A DNA stretch of 64,000 nt. Source: Saltatorellus ferox (GTDB lineage Bacteria; Planctomycetota; UBA1135; GCA-002686595). Shown here in pieces: positions 1 through 9,905 of the stretch. How positions within the stretch are numbered: position 1 is the first letter of the stretch; every line of letters starts with the position of its first letter. The stretch spans positions 3,601,524 to 3,665,523 of the forward strand of contig CP036434.1 in assembly GCA_007751475.1 (NCBI GenBank), given 5' to 3'. A program made the translations under genes and the position numbers. A model generated the notes under the pieces. The model was not told the origin of the DNA. It was given only the letters and a program-made list of their open reading frames with translations, and ran no database searches.

Positions 1-669
1 GGGTCGATCGCCGTCGAAGACGAGCGGCGTTTCCTGGTAGCGCGCGCGCAGCTCGTCCGTGGAAAGGCCCGGGCTGCCCCGGTGGACCCGGAGCTGGCAC
101 AGTCGATCGCCGCGGCGCAGGCGCACGGGGAAGGAGAGCGGGCTGATCTCCAGCCAGAGCGGCCCGGAGTAGCCCATCGGTGCCTCGTCGAAGCGAGGAT
201 GGCCCGCGGAGAGGACTCGGGTGAAGACATCGCAGCGACCCGCGGAGCTCCGCGGATTGAAGCGCACCGCAAGGTCCGCCGGCAGGTCGAGCCGCTCCTC
301 CAGCTGAACGAGGTAGACGAGCCCGCGCTCCAGAACGGCGCCCTCGGGCCCGTCCAGATCCAGGGTCGAAGTTCCGAGTTCCTGGATCCGCTCCTCGATC
401 GGAACGGTCGTCGGGAGAAAACCGGCTCGGACGCGAACGGCCGTTCTACCGAGCCTGAGGTCCATGCTGGCGGGCTGGATCTGCTGGGGCCGAATCGGGA
501 GATCCGGGTGGTGGCGGATGGAACCGGCTTCGACGAGCCTCCGAAGCTCGCTGTCCACGAGGATCTCGCCCGCGGATCGGGATCCCGCTGGTGCGGCCCC
601 GGAGGGAGTCGCCGCGGGGTCAGGGGCGGGTCGATCGAGGGGGCTGGCGCTGGGCCGCGGGGTGTCCAT
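1..669 (-). CDS. dcd: dCTP deaminase family protein (partial, C-terminus beyond left edge)
   Basis: This gene reads leftwards off the window edge; the visible part is 223 codons from an ATG at 667-669. The translation holds the signatures of the 2'-deoxycytidine 5'-triphosphate deaminase/dUTPase-like fold: [11 protein letters not shown] near residue 65, then [16 protein letters not shown] near residue 138, and a GDRLCQLRV strand near residue 195. The NP-SS-GR stretch is the family hallmark that carries the nucleotide-binding serines. The enzyme would deaminate dCTP to dUTP (or on to dUMP in bifunctional forms), feeding dTMP synthesis in the cytoplasm. The first 45 residues or so are Pro/Ala-rich and probably disordered. 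It diverges from sucC with about 150 bp between them. The longer 2-domain DCD subfamily fits the long N-terminus, but the missing C-terminus prevents a firm choice. Confidence 0.8.
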   Translation of the reverse strand, partial: MDTPRPSASPLDRPAPDPAATPSGAAPAGSRSAGEILVDSELRRLVEAGSIRHHPDLPIRPQQIQPASMDLRLGRTAVRVRAGFLPTTVPIEERIQELGTSTLDLDGPEGAVLERGLVYLVQLEERLDLPADLAVRFNPRSSAGRCDVFTRVLSAGHPRFDEAPMGYSGPLWLEISPLSFPVRLRRGDRLCQLRVHRGSPGLSTDELRARYQETPLVFDGDRP

Positions 670-818
670 GGGGCCAGGGTACGGCGTCCAGCGGCCACGG
701 TCCCCGCGAGACCGGGCAGATTTTGGCGAAGGATGGCGGCCCAGATCACTACACTTCTCGCCCACCAACCGCGGTAGGAGCCCCCCGAGGGGCCTCGCCG
801 GGACCCCAACACGCACCC

Positions 819-1978
<1,160 letters not shown>

Positions 1979-1982
<4 letters not shown>

Positions 1983-2869
1983 GTATTTTCGTCGACAAGA
2001 ACACCAAGGTCATCTGCCAGGGTTTCACCGGCAAGACCGGTACCTTCCACAGCCAGCAGGCGATCGAGTACGGCACGAACATGGTCGGAGGCGTGAACCC
2101 GAAGAAAGCGGGTAGCACGCACCTCGGCCTGCCGGTCTACGGCACCGTGGCAGATGCACGCAAGGCGACCGGCGCGAACGCGACCGTTCTCTACGTGCCG
2201 CCCCCGTTCTGCGCCGAGGCGATCATGGAGGCCATCGAGGCCGAGATGGAGCTGATCGTCACCATCACCGAGGGCGTTCCGGTCCTCGACATGGTGCGCG
2301 TGAAGGACGCGCTCAAGGGCTCGAAGTCGCGCCTCGTGGGTCCGAACTGCCCGGGCGTCATCACGCCGGGTGAGTGCAAGATCGGCATCATGCCGGGCTA
2401 CATCCACAAGCCGGGTCGAGTCGGCGTGATCTCGCGCTCGGGCACGCTCACCTACGAGGCCGTGTGGCAGTTGACCAGCCGCGGCATCGGTCAGTCGAGC
2501 TGCATCGGCATCGGCGGTGACCCGGTGAACGGCACGAACTTCATCGACGTGCTCGACGCGTTCAACAAGGACGAAGGCACCGACTCGATCATCATGATCG
2601 GAGAGATCGGCGGCTCCGCCGAGGAAGAGGCCGCCGAGTTCATCAAGGCCAACATCAAGAAGCCGATGGTCGGCTTCATCGCGGGCAACACCGCGCCCCC
2701 GGGCAAGCGCATGGGGCACGCGGGCGCGATCATCGCCGGCGGCAAGGGCACCGCGGCCGAGAAGGTCAAGGCCCTCGAGAGCGCTGGCGTGCTCATGAGC
2801 CCGAGCCCTGCTCGCCTCGGTGAGATGATGGAGAAGCGCATGCAAGACGCCGGGCTTCTGGCCAAGTAG
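1979..2869 (+). CDS. sucD: Succinyl-CoA ligase, alpha subunit
   Basis: The 296-residue product starts [24 protein letters not shown] after removing an artefactual extension; this is the canonical CoA-binding N-terminus. The ligase domain follows, with [20 protein letters not shown] near residue 120 and the active-site phosphohistidine in [14 protein letters not shown] near residue 247. It forms the heterodimer or heterotetramer with SucC and carries the phosphorylated histidine intermediate. The start overlaps the sucC stop by four bases. A strong intrinsic terminator lies about 70 bp after the stop, so sucCD appears to be a two-gene operon. Confidence 0.97.
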
Positions 2870-2937
2870 ACCGCTTCGCGATCCCTTAAGGGGCTCGTGT
2901 TTCCCCGGGCAGCTCGTGGGGAGGAGGCCAGTGACAA

Positions 2938-2983
2938 GGGCCACGGCGCGTCGATCCGACGCGCCGTGGCCCGTTTCTTTTTT
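2938..2983 (+). terminator. Rho-independent terminator after sucCD
   Basis: A perfect 15-bp stem (GGGCCACGGCGCGTC at 2938-2952 pairing with 2958-2972) with a 5-nt loop is followed by a T-rich run at 2973-2983. It lies between the sucD stop and the next gene. Confidence 0.92.
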
Positions 2984-3034
2984 GGGCACCGATGACTGTC
3001 ATCCAGCGCCCACGAAGGCCACCATTCCTCGATC

Positions 3035-3379
3035 ATGGAAACGGACGCAGACACCGGTCAGGAAGACTCGAAGGCTTCGATTCCCATCAAGGCGGCGGAT
3101 ACGGATACGGACCGCACGGTCTTCGTGGGGGTCATGATCGCTGTGGCCATGTTCTTCGTGTTCCAGGGGATGATCCTGGCCGCGTTCCAGATGCCGGTCA
3201 TCCGCGAGGACGTGCCGTTCTTCGCGCCGCTTCGATTCGCCGGGATCACCCAGGGCGTCTACGCGGTCCCGACGCTCCTGCTCTTCGTCAATCGAAAGTG
3301 TCCGAAGATGGCCAAGGGTTTCGGCATCATGACCGGCGTGGTCTTCCTCGGCGGCATCGTGGCGCTCGCGACGAAGTAG
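3035..3379 (+). CDS. Small membrane protein of unknown function
   Basis: This encodes 114 residues. The first 28 are acidic and polar. Three hydrophobic segments follow: about residues 29-50, 66-90 (interrupted by the short loop FAPLRFAG) and 97-113. The sequence matches no family I can name. It follows the sucCD terminator and converges on the HEAT-repeat gene, with only about 30 bp between the stops. The reading frame is typical for the window in codon use, with strong third-position GC, and no overlapping alternative is more plausible. Confidence 0.6.
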   Translation: METDADTGQEDSKASIPIKAADTDTDRTVFVGVMIAVAMFFVFQGMILAAFQMPVIREDVPFFAPLRFAGITQGVYAVPTLLLFVNRKCPKMAKGFGIMTGVVFLGGIVALATK

Positions 3380-3410
3380 GTTTCCACCGCGTACGCCCCT
3401 TCATCGGGTC

Positions 3411-4745
3411 TCAATCAGCAGGGAGCGGCTGGATCCGCGCGATCTTGATGCCCGCATGCCGGAAAGCGACGACCGCGTCTTCGACCGAAGACCGCACCAG
3501 GGCATTCGGGTGCTCGCGCAGCTGGAGAATCGGCTCCAGGGTCGAGGGATCCCTCAAGGTGGCGAGGCTGGCGATGGCGACTCTCACCTCGTGGGGGCGC
3601 TGCCGATCGAGAAGCTGCACGAGCTGGGCGGCGATCTCCCGCCGATAGAGCCTGCGCGTGCAGACCTCTTTCAGGACCGAAACGAGCTCTCCGCGATCTG
3701 CCGAGGAGATCGATGCGATGAGGCTAGAGCCCTTGGCGCTCCACCAGGCCTCTTGCTCGGAATACCACAGCTTCCAGCGACCCGAGTCGCCGGAGATCGT
3801 CATGCCGGTCAGCGCCTTGAGGGCTTTCAGGGCCGACGTACGTACCATGTGCTCGCTGTCGTCGAGCGCTTCGATGAGCGCTGCCACGTGACGACGATCC
3901 CCGACCATACCGAGGACGGCGGACGCCTCTCGGCGCTCGAACGCACCCTGACTACCGAGATAGGGGAGTACGGCGGCGCACGTCGCCTCAGGAACCACGG
4001 GAGCGCCGCGCTGGATCATGCCTGCGACGCGATTCAGGATGACGCCTTCCGCGCCCGTCGTCGAGTGAAGGCAGCCGACCAGCTTCATCAGAGCGCCCGC
4101 GCGAACGGCGCCGTCGACGACGGCGGCCGAGAAGGTGCTTCCACCCGCGCGGATCCATCCCGCGAGCTGCGGGGAGGAGAGCTGAGGGTCTTCGGCAAGG
4201 CGCGCGACGGTCTTCTGAAGGCCTGACGAGACCGATCCGGAGAGCCGTCTGGCTGGAGCTGCCTCCAGAAGGCTTCCGAGGAGCGGCACGGACGTCTGGA
4301 TCGAACTGGCGGCGAGGACCTCCATCGCCACCGCGTAGGCGTGAGCACGATCTTTTGGGCCGAGCTGCGGGAGCGTCGCGATCTCGACGATGAGACCGGG
4401 GACGCCGTCGAGCGCGGCCCGGATTCGCTGGCGGTCCAAGGCGGTGGTGACCTCTCCTTCCATCCTGGCCTGGAACGGCTCGCCGAGGAAGGCGAGACAA
4501 GACTCCGTTTCCTCGGGGCCGGCGGCCAGCAGCGCTGACGCGAAGCGAGCCGGCGTCAGCGTACCCGCGGTGCTTGCGTCGGCAAGCGACTTCAGCAGGT
4601 CGGACGCTGCGGTCTTCTGGGCCTCTCCGACGGGAGGTTCGACCTGGCGCGCGTGGGCGCCCGTGACCGGTGCGGCGGTGCAGGCGAGGACGATCCACGC
4701 CGCGCAGGCAAGATGCCGTTCTGCTCTTCGACTCAGTTGCGACAA
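3411..4745 (-). CDS. Exported HEAT-repeat protein
   Basis: The 444-residue product has a cleavable signal peptide (hydrophobic stretch at residues 13-30, cleavage probably after AHA) and then an all-helical array. HEAT-like units are clearest around residues 265-315, with REASAVLGMVGDRRHVAALI and the next helix pair, and again near 390-430. Such arrays are protein-protein scaffolds. The start codon overlaps the end of the prepilin-like gene upstream by 13 bp, placing it last in the minus-strand operon 8150-3411. A periplasmic partner role for the pilin-like proteins is an inference from that position only. Confidence 0.72.
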   Translation of the reverse strand: MSQLSRRAERHLACAAWIVLACTAAPVTGAHARQVEPPVGEAQKTAASDLLKSLADASTAGTLTPARFASALLAAGPEETESCLAFLGEPFQARMEGEVTTALDRQRIRAALDGVPGLIVEIATLPQLGPKDRAHAYAVAMEVLAASSIQTSVPLLGSLLEAAPARRLSGSVSSGLQKTVARLAEDPQLSSPQLAGWIRAGGSTFSAAVVDGAVRAGALMKLVGCLHSTTGAEGVILNRVAGMIQRGAPVVPEATCAAVLPYLGSQGAFERREASAVLGMVGDRRHVAALIEALDDSEHMVRTSALKALKALTGMTISGDSGRWKLWYSEQEAWWSAKGSSLIASISSADRGELVSVLKEVCTRRLYRREIAAQLVQLLDRQRPHEVRVAIASLATLRDPSTLEPILQLREHPNALVRSSVEDAVVAFRHAGIKIARIQPLPAD

Positions 4746-5380
4746 GTGATCACGCTCCTCTTGTTCCTGGAGAGTTCCCGCCCGTTCTCGTCCTCGCGGG
4801 CCACCGTCAGGTGAATGCTGATCGTGCGTCCGAGCATGGTGAACGCCAGTCCGCCCTCGTCGTCGAGGTTGTTGTGGTTGTCGTCCGTGCCGTTGTTCGG
4901 GATCTCGGCTTCGAAGGCGATGGGCACGTGCTTCGACCAGATGACGGCGCGCTCGAGCGCATCACCAGGATTCTCGCGCCATTGGATCTCACCCTCGTCG
5001 TTGGCGGTCGGGCGCCACCGCACGTCCTCCAGGGGACCGTGGACCACGTTGCCATCGTTCATGCCGAGGGCCGTCTGGAACCGCACGGACTCCGAGGAGA
5101 GCGGCGCGATCCTGGTACCGTCGACCTCCTTGGAGTCGGCGGCCATGAGAGCGAGCGAGACGCGGTCGATCGCCAGGTGAAGTTCATCGTCGATGCTCAT
5201 CATGAATGCGCCCGCGGTGGCCGCAGAGCGCCCCGCGCCCACGACCAGATTGACGTTGACCGTGATCAGGAGAAAGACGGTCATCGCAATGAGCGCTTCG
5301 ACGAGCGTGAAACCCGAGGTCGCGGACCGGCTTCGCGGAACCCTTCGCGCGGGGCCCGTTCTTTTGGGGCGTGGATTCAC
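4733..5380 (-). CDS. Prepilin-like protein (PilW/GspJ type)
   Basis: The start is a GTG at 5378-5380 that overlaps the upstream stop as GTGA; the longer frame from 5452 lies inside the upstream gene. The product is 215 residues. A basic leader ends at G in SGFTLVEALIAM, the prepilin peptidase site, with Glu at +5, followed by a hydrophobic helix. The globular part contains a run of Asn/Asp (NNGTDDNHNNLDDEGG) that may be a calcium-binding loop, as found in minor pseudopilins. It belongs to a group of three consecutive prepilin-like genes and probably acts as a minor pilin in a type IV pilus or secretion pseudopilus. Confidence 0.8.
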   Translation of the reverse strand: MNPRPKRTGPARRVPRSRSATSGFTLVEALIAMTVFLLITVNVNLVVGAGRSAATAGAFMMSIDDELHLAIDRVSLALMAADSKEVDGTRIAPLSSESVRFQTALGMNDGNVVHGPLEDVRWRPTANDEGEIQWRENPGDALERAVIWSKHVPIAFEAEIPNNGTDDNHNNLDDEGGLAFTMLGRTISIHLTVAREDENGRELSRNKRSVITCRN

Positions 5381-5949
5381 GGTTGGAGCCTCTGGACGTC
5401 CACGATGACGGTGCTCATCTCGATGTGGCGGTTGCCGAGCTTTCCGTTCCACTGGACGCGAATCGTCAGCGGCAAGAAGATGTACCGATCGGCGCAGTCG
5501 TCGTCCTCGATGAACATGCTGCCGTCGAGGTCACGCGGCAGACCGAAGCGAGCGTCCACGACGCTCTCGTTGAGCACGGCGCCGTTGCCGGGCATCAGGA
5601 CCTGACCGACAGGAAGGTCCTGGCCCCGGGCGTTCTTCTGGGGATCGAGACCTGCGACGAGGAAGGTCGAACCTGGCCCCGTACCCGCGCCGTAGGGATC
5701 ATCGATGGGCGTGTCGTTGTAGAGGGCGAAGATGTCCTGGGGCGGGCACGCGCGCAGTCGCTCGATGACGTTCGTGGCGGCTTCGACGGCGAGGTTCTTC
5801 TCGCGCTTCGAGCCCGTGTGCGCCACGGAAGCCATGATGGTGTAGGTCAGGATGTAGGTCGCCACCGTGATGACGAAGAGGGACACCATGACCTCGACGA
5901 GGGACATTCCGGAGCGGGCGGATGGGGATGGAACGACAGGGAGCTTCAA
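5377..5949 (-). CDS. Prepilin-like protein (PilV type)
   Basis: This 190-residue protein carries a short leader, a prepilin cleavage motif SGMSLVEVMVSL with Met in place of the usual Phe at +1, and a hydrophobic N-terminal helix, followed by a small soluble domain. Order and size fit PilV-like minor pilins. Its ATG overlaps the stop of the PilX-like gene (ATGA) and its own stop overlaps the next GTG, so the three genes are tightly coupled. The mature protein would sit in the inner membrane until assembled into a filament. Confidence 0.8.
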   Translation of the reverse strand: MKLPVVPSPSARSGMSLVEVMVSLFVITVATYILTYTIMASVAHTGSKREKNLAVEAATNVIERLRACPPQDIFALYNDTPIDDPYGAGTGPGSTFLVAGLDPQKNARGQDLPVGQVLMPGNGAVLNESVVDARFGLPRDLDGSMFIEDDDCADRYIFLPLTIRVQWNGKLGNRHIEMSTVIVDVQRLQP

Positions 5950-8150
5950 GGGGTCAGTGCCTCCAGCTGGGCGAGGAGGTCCAGCACGAGTGTCGTTGCG
6001 TCGATCGTCGCGGTGGTGAAGGCGACGGTGTCGTCCGACGCGATCTGCTTGGCCGCGCCCGTCACGCTGAGAGTCAGCGCCAGCTTGGAGTCCGCGTCGT
6101 TCGCCGCCCGCGCGGCATCGTCCTCGGCGCGGTTGAGCGCGTTGAGGAGCGCGGGCGCGTCGGGATTCGTGGCAACCGCTGGCAGGGCGGCGGCCGTGAT
6201 TCGGGCTTCAGCAGCGAGGTCCGCATACTCCCGCGCAGTGGACGCAGAGCGCGTGGCCGTCAGGTCCGGGTCAGGCGTGAGTGAGACCTCGGTGGCGTCC
6301 ACGCGCTGGACGGCCCACTGAACGGCCGTCGGAGCGAGGGCCAGATCGAGTCCCGCGACGCTCAGCGTGACCTCGAGGGTCGCCTCGTCATCCGATAGGG
6401 TCGCGACGTCCAGCGCGGGGCTCGCGTCCTGAAGAACCGCGCGCATCTCCTGCAGGTCGTCCCGGAGCGCCGCGAGGGCGCCCGTCGATTCACTCCCCGC
6501 TGGAGTCGTCCAGGTCCGCACCGAGCCGTCCCGCGGATCGGTCCAGCGCGCTCCGACGATTCGCGTCGCCAGCCGTGGATCGAATGCGGTGATGGAGCCC
6601 GCGTAGGAGGCTGCGCTCCCGGAGCCGTCGACGTACTGGATCTCCACGTCGGACTCGATCGATCCCCTCGAGGACGGCACGGGTGTGACGCCTCTCAAGG
6701 CGAGCGCCATCAGCGGATCGATCGGCAGATGGCGGGCCACTTCGTCGCCCAGTGGAACGACCTGCCAGGACAGCTGGCGCGGAAGCGCCGGCCAGCCGTC
6801 GCCACCGAGTCCGAGTCGTCGATCGAAGCTGATGTGGGCGCCGGGTTCGGTGACGACGACGCGGGCGACGACGCTCCCAAGGACTCTCAGGTCCGCCGGG
6901 ATCCTGACGATGTCACTTGGGGCGTAGATGGCGCCGTGGAACTTCCCCGAGCACTGGAGCGTGACCCGGTCGCGCTCTTGCGCGGCACCGGACACCAGGA
7001 GGTACACGCCGCGTGAGGTGCTCTCCTCGGCGGGCGTGAAGAGGTTCGAACCGGCGCCGAAGTCGAAGCCCTCCTCCGAGTAGATGTGGATCGGGCCGTC
7101 GGTGGCATCGAGGATCAGGTTGCTCCGATCGCCGACCACGAGGCTTCGGCAGCGGAGGACCGCCGGACCGGTGACGGTGAGACGGGCTCCGCCGGTGACG
7201 TGGACGTCGTCCTCGACCCAGGTCTGGACCTGGGCGCCAATGCCGGTCCTGTCCGCTGCGATCGTCAGTGATCCGAGCAGCTTTTCGTCGGGGACTGGGA
7301 GCGTGACCATCGGGAGCGTGGGGGGCGCTTCGTAGGGGAGGATCTCGCCGTCGATGAGAGAGCGGCCGCCGGACTGAACTCGACTGCTGGATCCAGGCCG
7401 GAGCTGGCCGAAGATGTAGGTGGGTGAGGAGGGAGCGGCGGGCACGGTGTCGGAGGCGCCGCCATTGGTCCCGGTTTCGGTCGCGTCCGCAGCCGCCGCG
7501 TCCGCGGCCAGGGTGTCCCACTCCCCCGAGGAACCGAGTTCATCCGCTGCGCTGGGTCCACCGTCACGGAACGCTGGATCGGCCTCGTCGAGTTTGATGT
7601 CGGCGTCGCTGCCGATCAGCGCGAAGGCTCCGGTCGATGGGACCGCGAGCGACGGATCGACCTGGGACGCGAAGTCTCCGCGACCCGAGTGATAGCCGTC
7701 GACGATGGAGCCCCAGCCGATCGTCAGACCGTCGGAGCCGAAGAACCCCAGGCGTGTCACGGGGTTGACGTTCGGGAGGATCAGGGACCGCACCACGAAC
7801 TCGGCGGTGGAGACCCGCGCGGTGCAGCGGAGGACGATGCGATTGTCGGGGAGGTCGTCGGCCTCGACCCAGTACACGCCGCCGCCGAACGACGCGGGAA
7901 TGGCCTCGCTGGCGATGTTACCGGACTTGCCCTGGGAGACCGCGAGCGCAGCCTCACCGATCCCAGCCTCCGCGAGATAGAGAGCACGTCGGCGATCGAT
8001 CCCGAACTCGTGGCGCCGGTCGATGGCGGTGTGAAGCTGCAAGAGACCCGCGCCCAGGCTCGCCAGCACCATCACCGCCACCAGCGACAGCACCAGGGCG
8101 CTGCCACGGCGTGTCCCTGGGACGGGCGGCGGAGTTACGAGTTTGCACAT
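5946..8150 (-). CDS. Large PilX-like pilus assembly protein
   Basis: The start was set at the ATG before the TPPPVPGTRRGSALVLSL membrane segment, giving 734 residues. The N-terminus matches PilX/GspK-type proteins: a hydrophobic helix with no conserved Glu, then RRRALYLAEAGIGEAALAV, the AEAG-type stretch seen in this family. The remainder is far longer than a usual PilX (about 150-200 residues). Around residues 330-470 it has short beta-rich repeats including FHGAIYAPSDIVRI, which resemble the polymer-like domain often fused to such N-termini. The C-terminus, about residues 560-734, is predicted helical. It heads the operon and may be a filament tip or surface-exposed component; that role is inferred. 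Confidence 0.7.
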   Translation of the reverse strand: MCKLVTPPPVPGTRRGSALVLSLVAVMVLASLGAGLLQLHTAIDRRHEFGIDRRRALYLAEAGIGEAALAVSQGKSGNIASEAIPASFGGGVYWVEADDLPDNRIVLRCTARVSTAEFVVRSLILPNVNPVTRLGFFGSDGLTIGWGSIVDGYHSGRGDFASQVDPSLAVPSTGAFALIGSDADIKLDEADPAFRDGGPSAADELGSSGEWDTLAADAAAADATETGTNGGASDTVPAAPSSPTYIFGQLRPGSSSRVQSGGRSLIDGEILPYEAPPTLPMVTLPVPDEKLLGSLTIAADRTGIGAQVQTWVEDDVHVTGGARLTVTGPAVLRCRSLVVGDRSNLILDATDGPIHIYSEEGFDFGAGSNLFTPAEESTSRGVYLLVSGAAQERDRVTLQCSGKFHGAIYAPSDIVRIPADLRVLGSVVARVVVTEPGAHISFDRRLGLGGDGWPALPRQLSWQVVPLGDEVARHLPIDPLMALALRGVTPVPSSRGSIESDVEIQYVDGSGSAASYAGSITAFDPRLATRIVGARWTDPRDGSVRTWTTPAGSESTGALAALRDDLQEMRAVLQDASPALDVATLSDDEATLEVTLSVAGLDLALAPTAVQWAVQRVDATEVSLTPDPDLTATRSASTAREYADLAAEARITAAALPAVATNPDAPALLNALNRAEDDAARAANDADSKLALTLSVTGAAKQIASDDTVAFTTATIDATTLVLDLLAQLEALTP

Positions 8151-8315
8151 CTCTCCATGGATCGCCGTTCGACGCGAGCCAACTTGAGTCAGTCGAGCGC
8201 GTAAGCTCGATCTAGGAGTCTGCGCCACAGGATGCGATTCCGCGAGCACCGCCAGGATCCGCGCTCGCGGCGTTGCGCCAAACCCCAATGGGCTAGATCA
8301 CCAGAGAATGGGCCG

Positions 8316-9047
8316 CTACGGCAGCAGTCCCAGTTTCGAGAGTTGCTGCTCTGCCTGGGCGGCCCACCCACGGTTCGCGATCGGGCTGGCAGGCGAGGGA
8401 TGCAGCACGGTCCCCACGGGAATGCCCAGGTCCCCGAGAACTTTTTTCGCGCAGGTCTCGGCGAACTTTCCCACGCCGACGATTTGCTCGGGTTCGAGCA
8501 GCTGCACCATTTTGCGAAGCGACGCATCGCAGGCGTCGAAGAGCGGCTCGCGCTCTTCGGCGGGAAGTTTGTCAGGCGTTCGGTTCTTGCCGGACTCCTC
8601 CATGAAGATGAGTGGGCAGTAGTTCCACACGAACGTTGTGGCGAAGAAGTCCTCGGCGGTGCCGTAGCGCTCGCGCGCCCATCCGTAGAGTCGGCGACCC
8701 GACACCTCGCTCCGCTCGCAGGCAAAGCCCTCGATGGGCCGCCTGGGATGCGGAACTTTCGGCTGGCCAATCTCAGCATGAATCCCCATCCAATCACGCA
8801 CGAGCTCGACTTCGCCGAAGGGCACGCCGGTTTGCGCCATGCCCCACGGTCCCGGGTTCATACCCAGCCACAGTGCCCTCGGCTGCGGATGGGCATACAG
8901 CTCGAGATATCTCCGGATCGCGGGCCTTGCGTACGCCAGCGGGTTGTACACATGCGTGGTCGGGGCTGAGAACGTGAGGCGGTCCACGGCGCTGCTCAAA
9001 TCGGTCACCGCGCGCATCAGTTTCTTTGCAAGGAGGTCCTGGGCCAT
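8316..9047 (-). CDS. SMUG1-type uracil-DNA glycosylase
   Basis: The 243-residue product contains both SMUG1 active-site motifs: GMNPGPWGMAQTGVPFGEV at about residues 62-80, with the Asn that positions the water, and HPSPASP at about 213-219, with the catalytic His. It removes uracil and oxidised pyrimidines from DNA in base-excision repair. SMUG1 was first described from animals, but bacterial homologues are known, including in planctomycetes. The gene stands alone, with the PilX-like gene downstream and the long inverted repeat directly upstream of its start, so its promoter must lie in or very near the edge of that element. Confidence 0.92.
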   Translation of the reverse strand: MAQDLLAKKLMRAVTDLSSAVDRLTFSAPTTHVYNPLAYARPAIRRYLELYAHPQPRALWLGMNPGPWGMAQTGVPFGEVELVRDWMGIHAEIGQPKVPHPRRPIEGFACERSEVSGRRLYGWARERYGTAEDFFATTFVWNYCPLIFMEESGKNRTPDKLPAEEREPLFDACDASLRKMVQLLEPEQIVGVGKFAETCAKKVLGDLGIPVGTVLHPSPASPIANRGWAAQAEQQLSKLGLLP

Positions 9048-9402
9048 GCGGGCAGACTACGAAAACCCCGAGAGCCTTTGGGTGCCAGGCTCGGGGTGAG
9101 GCCCCTTGAGTTTCATGCGTCCGTCAGGACGCCCGGGCCCGGCTCGGCCCCGAAGGGGCTGAGCGGCCCGCGCGAGGCTCGCCCTCGCGGCCCGTGCGGC
9201 GAGCACGCCCGCCCGGCGAGGGCGCCCGTCCGGCCAGGGCGCCCGTCCGGCGAGGACGCCTGCGCGGCGAGCGCCACGCGATGCAATCGCTATTTCGCCG
9301 TCAGGCGAAATGCCAGAGATACTGCGCGCTGTTGCAGCGATAGGGCGGTTCGGCATTCGATGCATTGGTAGCCGTCCCGCCCGCTGGAGGTCTCCCGATA
9401 CC

Positions 9403-9546
9403 GACTGCCTGCCGTTCGCGCGAAGCGTCGAACGCGTGGGCAGAGGCTTCCCGGTGTCGGCTTGTGGGCTGCCCGATGTCGGCTGCCCCAGCAGGTCTCT
9501 CGGTACAGACTGCCTGCCGTTCGCGCGAAGCGTCGAACGCGTGGGC
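9403..9546. repeat. 39-bp direct repeat, two copies in left arm (9403-9441, 9508-9546)
   Basis: The same 39-bp unit starting GACTGCCTGCCGTTCGCGCG occurs at 9403-9441 and 9508-9546 with no visible difference. Each unit contains its own hairpin (GTTCG with CGAAC). The inverted copies sit in the right arm. Confidence 0.9.
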
Positions 9547-9631
9547 TGAGTTCTCCCGCTAAAGGCCTCGGTGCTGCCCGCTTGAGCGCTCGCCCGCATG
9601 GGCGAGCTGGGCAGATGTCGGACTTGCCTCG

Positions 9632-9680
9632 CAGACCTCAGACCGCAGACCTCAGACCTCAGACCTCAGACCTCAGACCC
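9632..9680. repeat. Tandem repeat 7 x 7 bp at the palindrome tip
   Basis: Seven consecutive units of CAGACCT fill 9632-9680 exactly; unit 2 ends in G and unit 7 ends in C, the rest are identical. The array forms most of the 68-bp spacer between the two inverted arms. Confidence 0.95.
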
Positions 9681-9746
9681 GCCCAGCTCGCCCTGACGGG
9701 CGAGCGCTCTCGCGGGAAGCACCGAGGCCTTTCGCGAGAGAACTCA

Positions 9747-9905
9747 GCCCACGCGTTCGGCGCTTCGCGCGAACGGCAGGCAGTCTGTACCGGGAGACCT
9801 GTACCGGGAAACCTGCTGGGGGCTTCGGTCAGGGGGCAGCCCACAAGCCGTCAGCGGGAAGCCTCAGCCCACGCGTCCGGCGCTTCGCGCGAACGGCAGG
9901 CAGTC
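9747..9905. repeat. 39-bp repeat, two inverted copies in right arm (9747-9785, 9867-9905)
   Basis: These are reverse complements of the left-arm 39-bp units, each with one or two substitutions. The difference shared with the left copies (T on the left, G opposite on the right) would be a G-U pair in a plus-strand transcript. Confidence 0.88.

Noticed and set aside
723..755. Promoter TTGGCG/TACACT before sucC
   Set aside because: The spacing is 21 bases, outside the usual range; at best a weak match.
591..818. N-terminal extension of sucC
   Set aside because: The SucC family starts at MNIHEYQ; the extension is Arg/Gly-rich and overlaps the divergent dcd gene.
9632..9680. CRISPR array
   Set aside because: Units are 7 bp with no spacers and lie in the tip of a palindrome.
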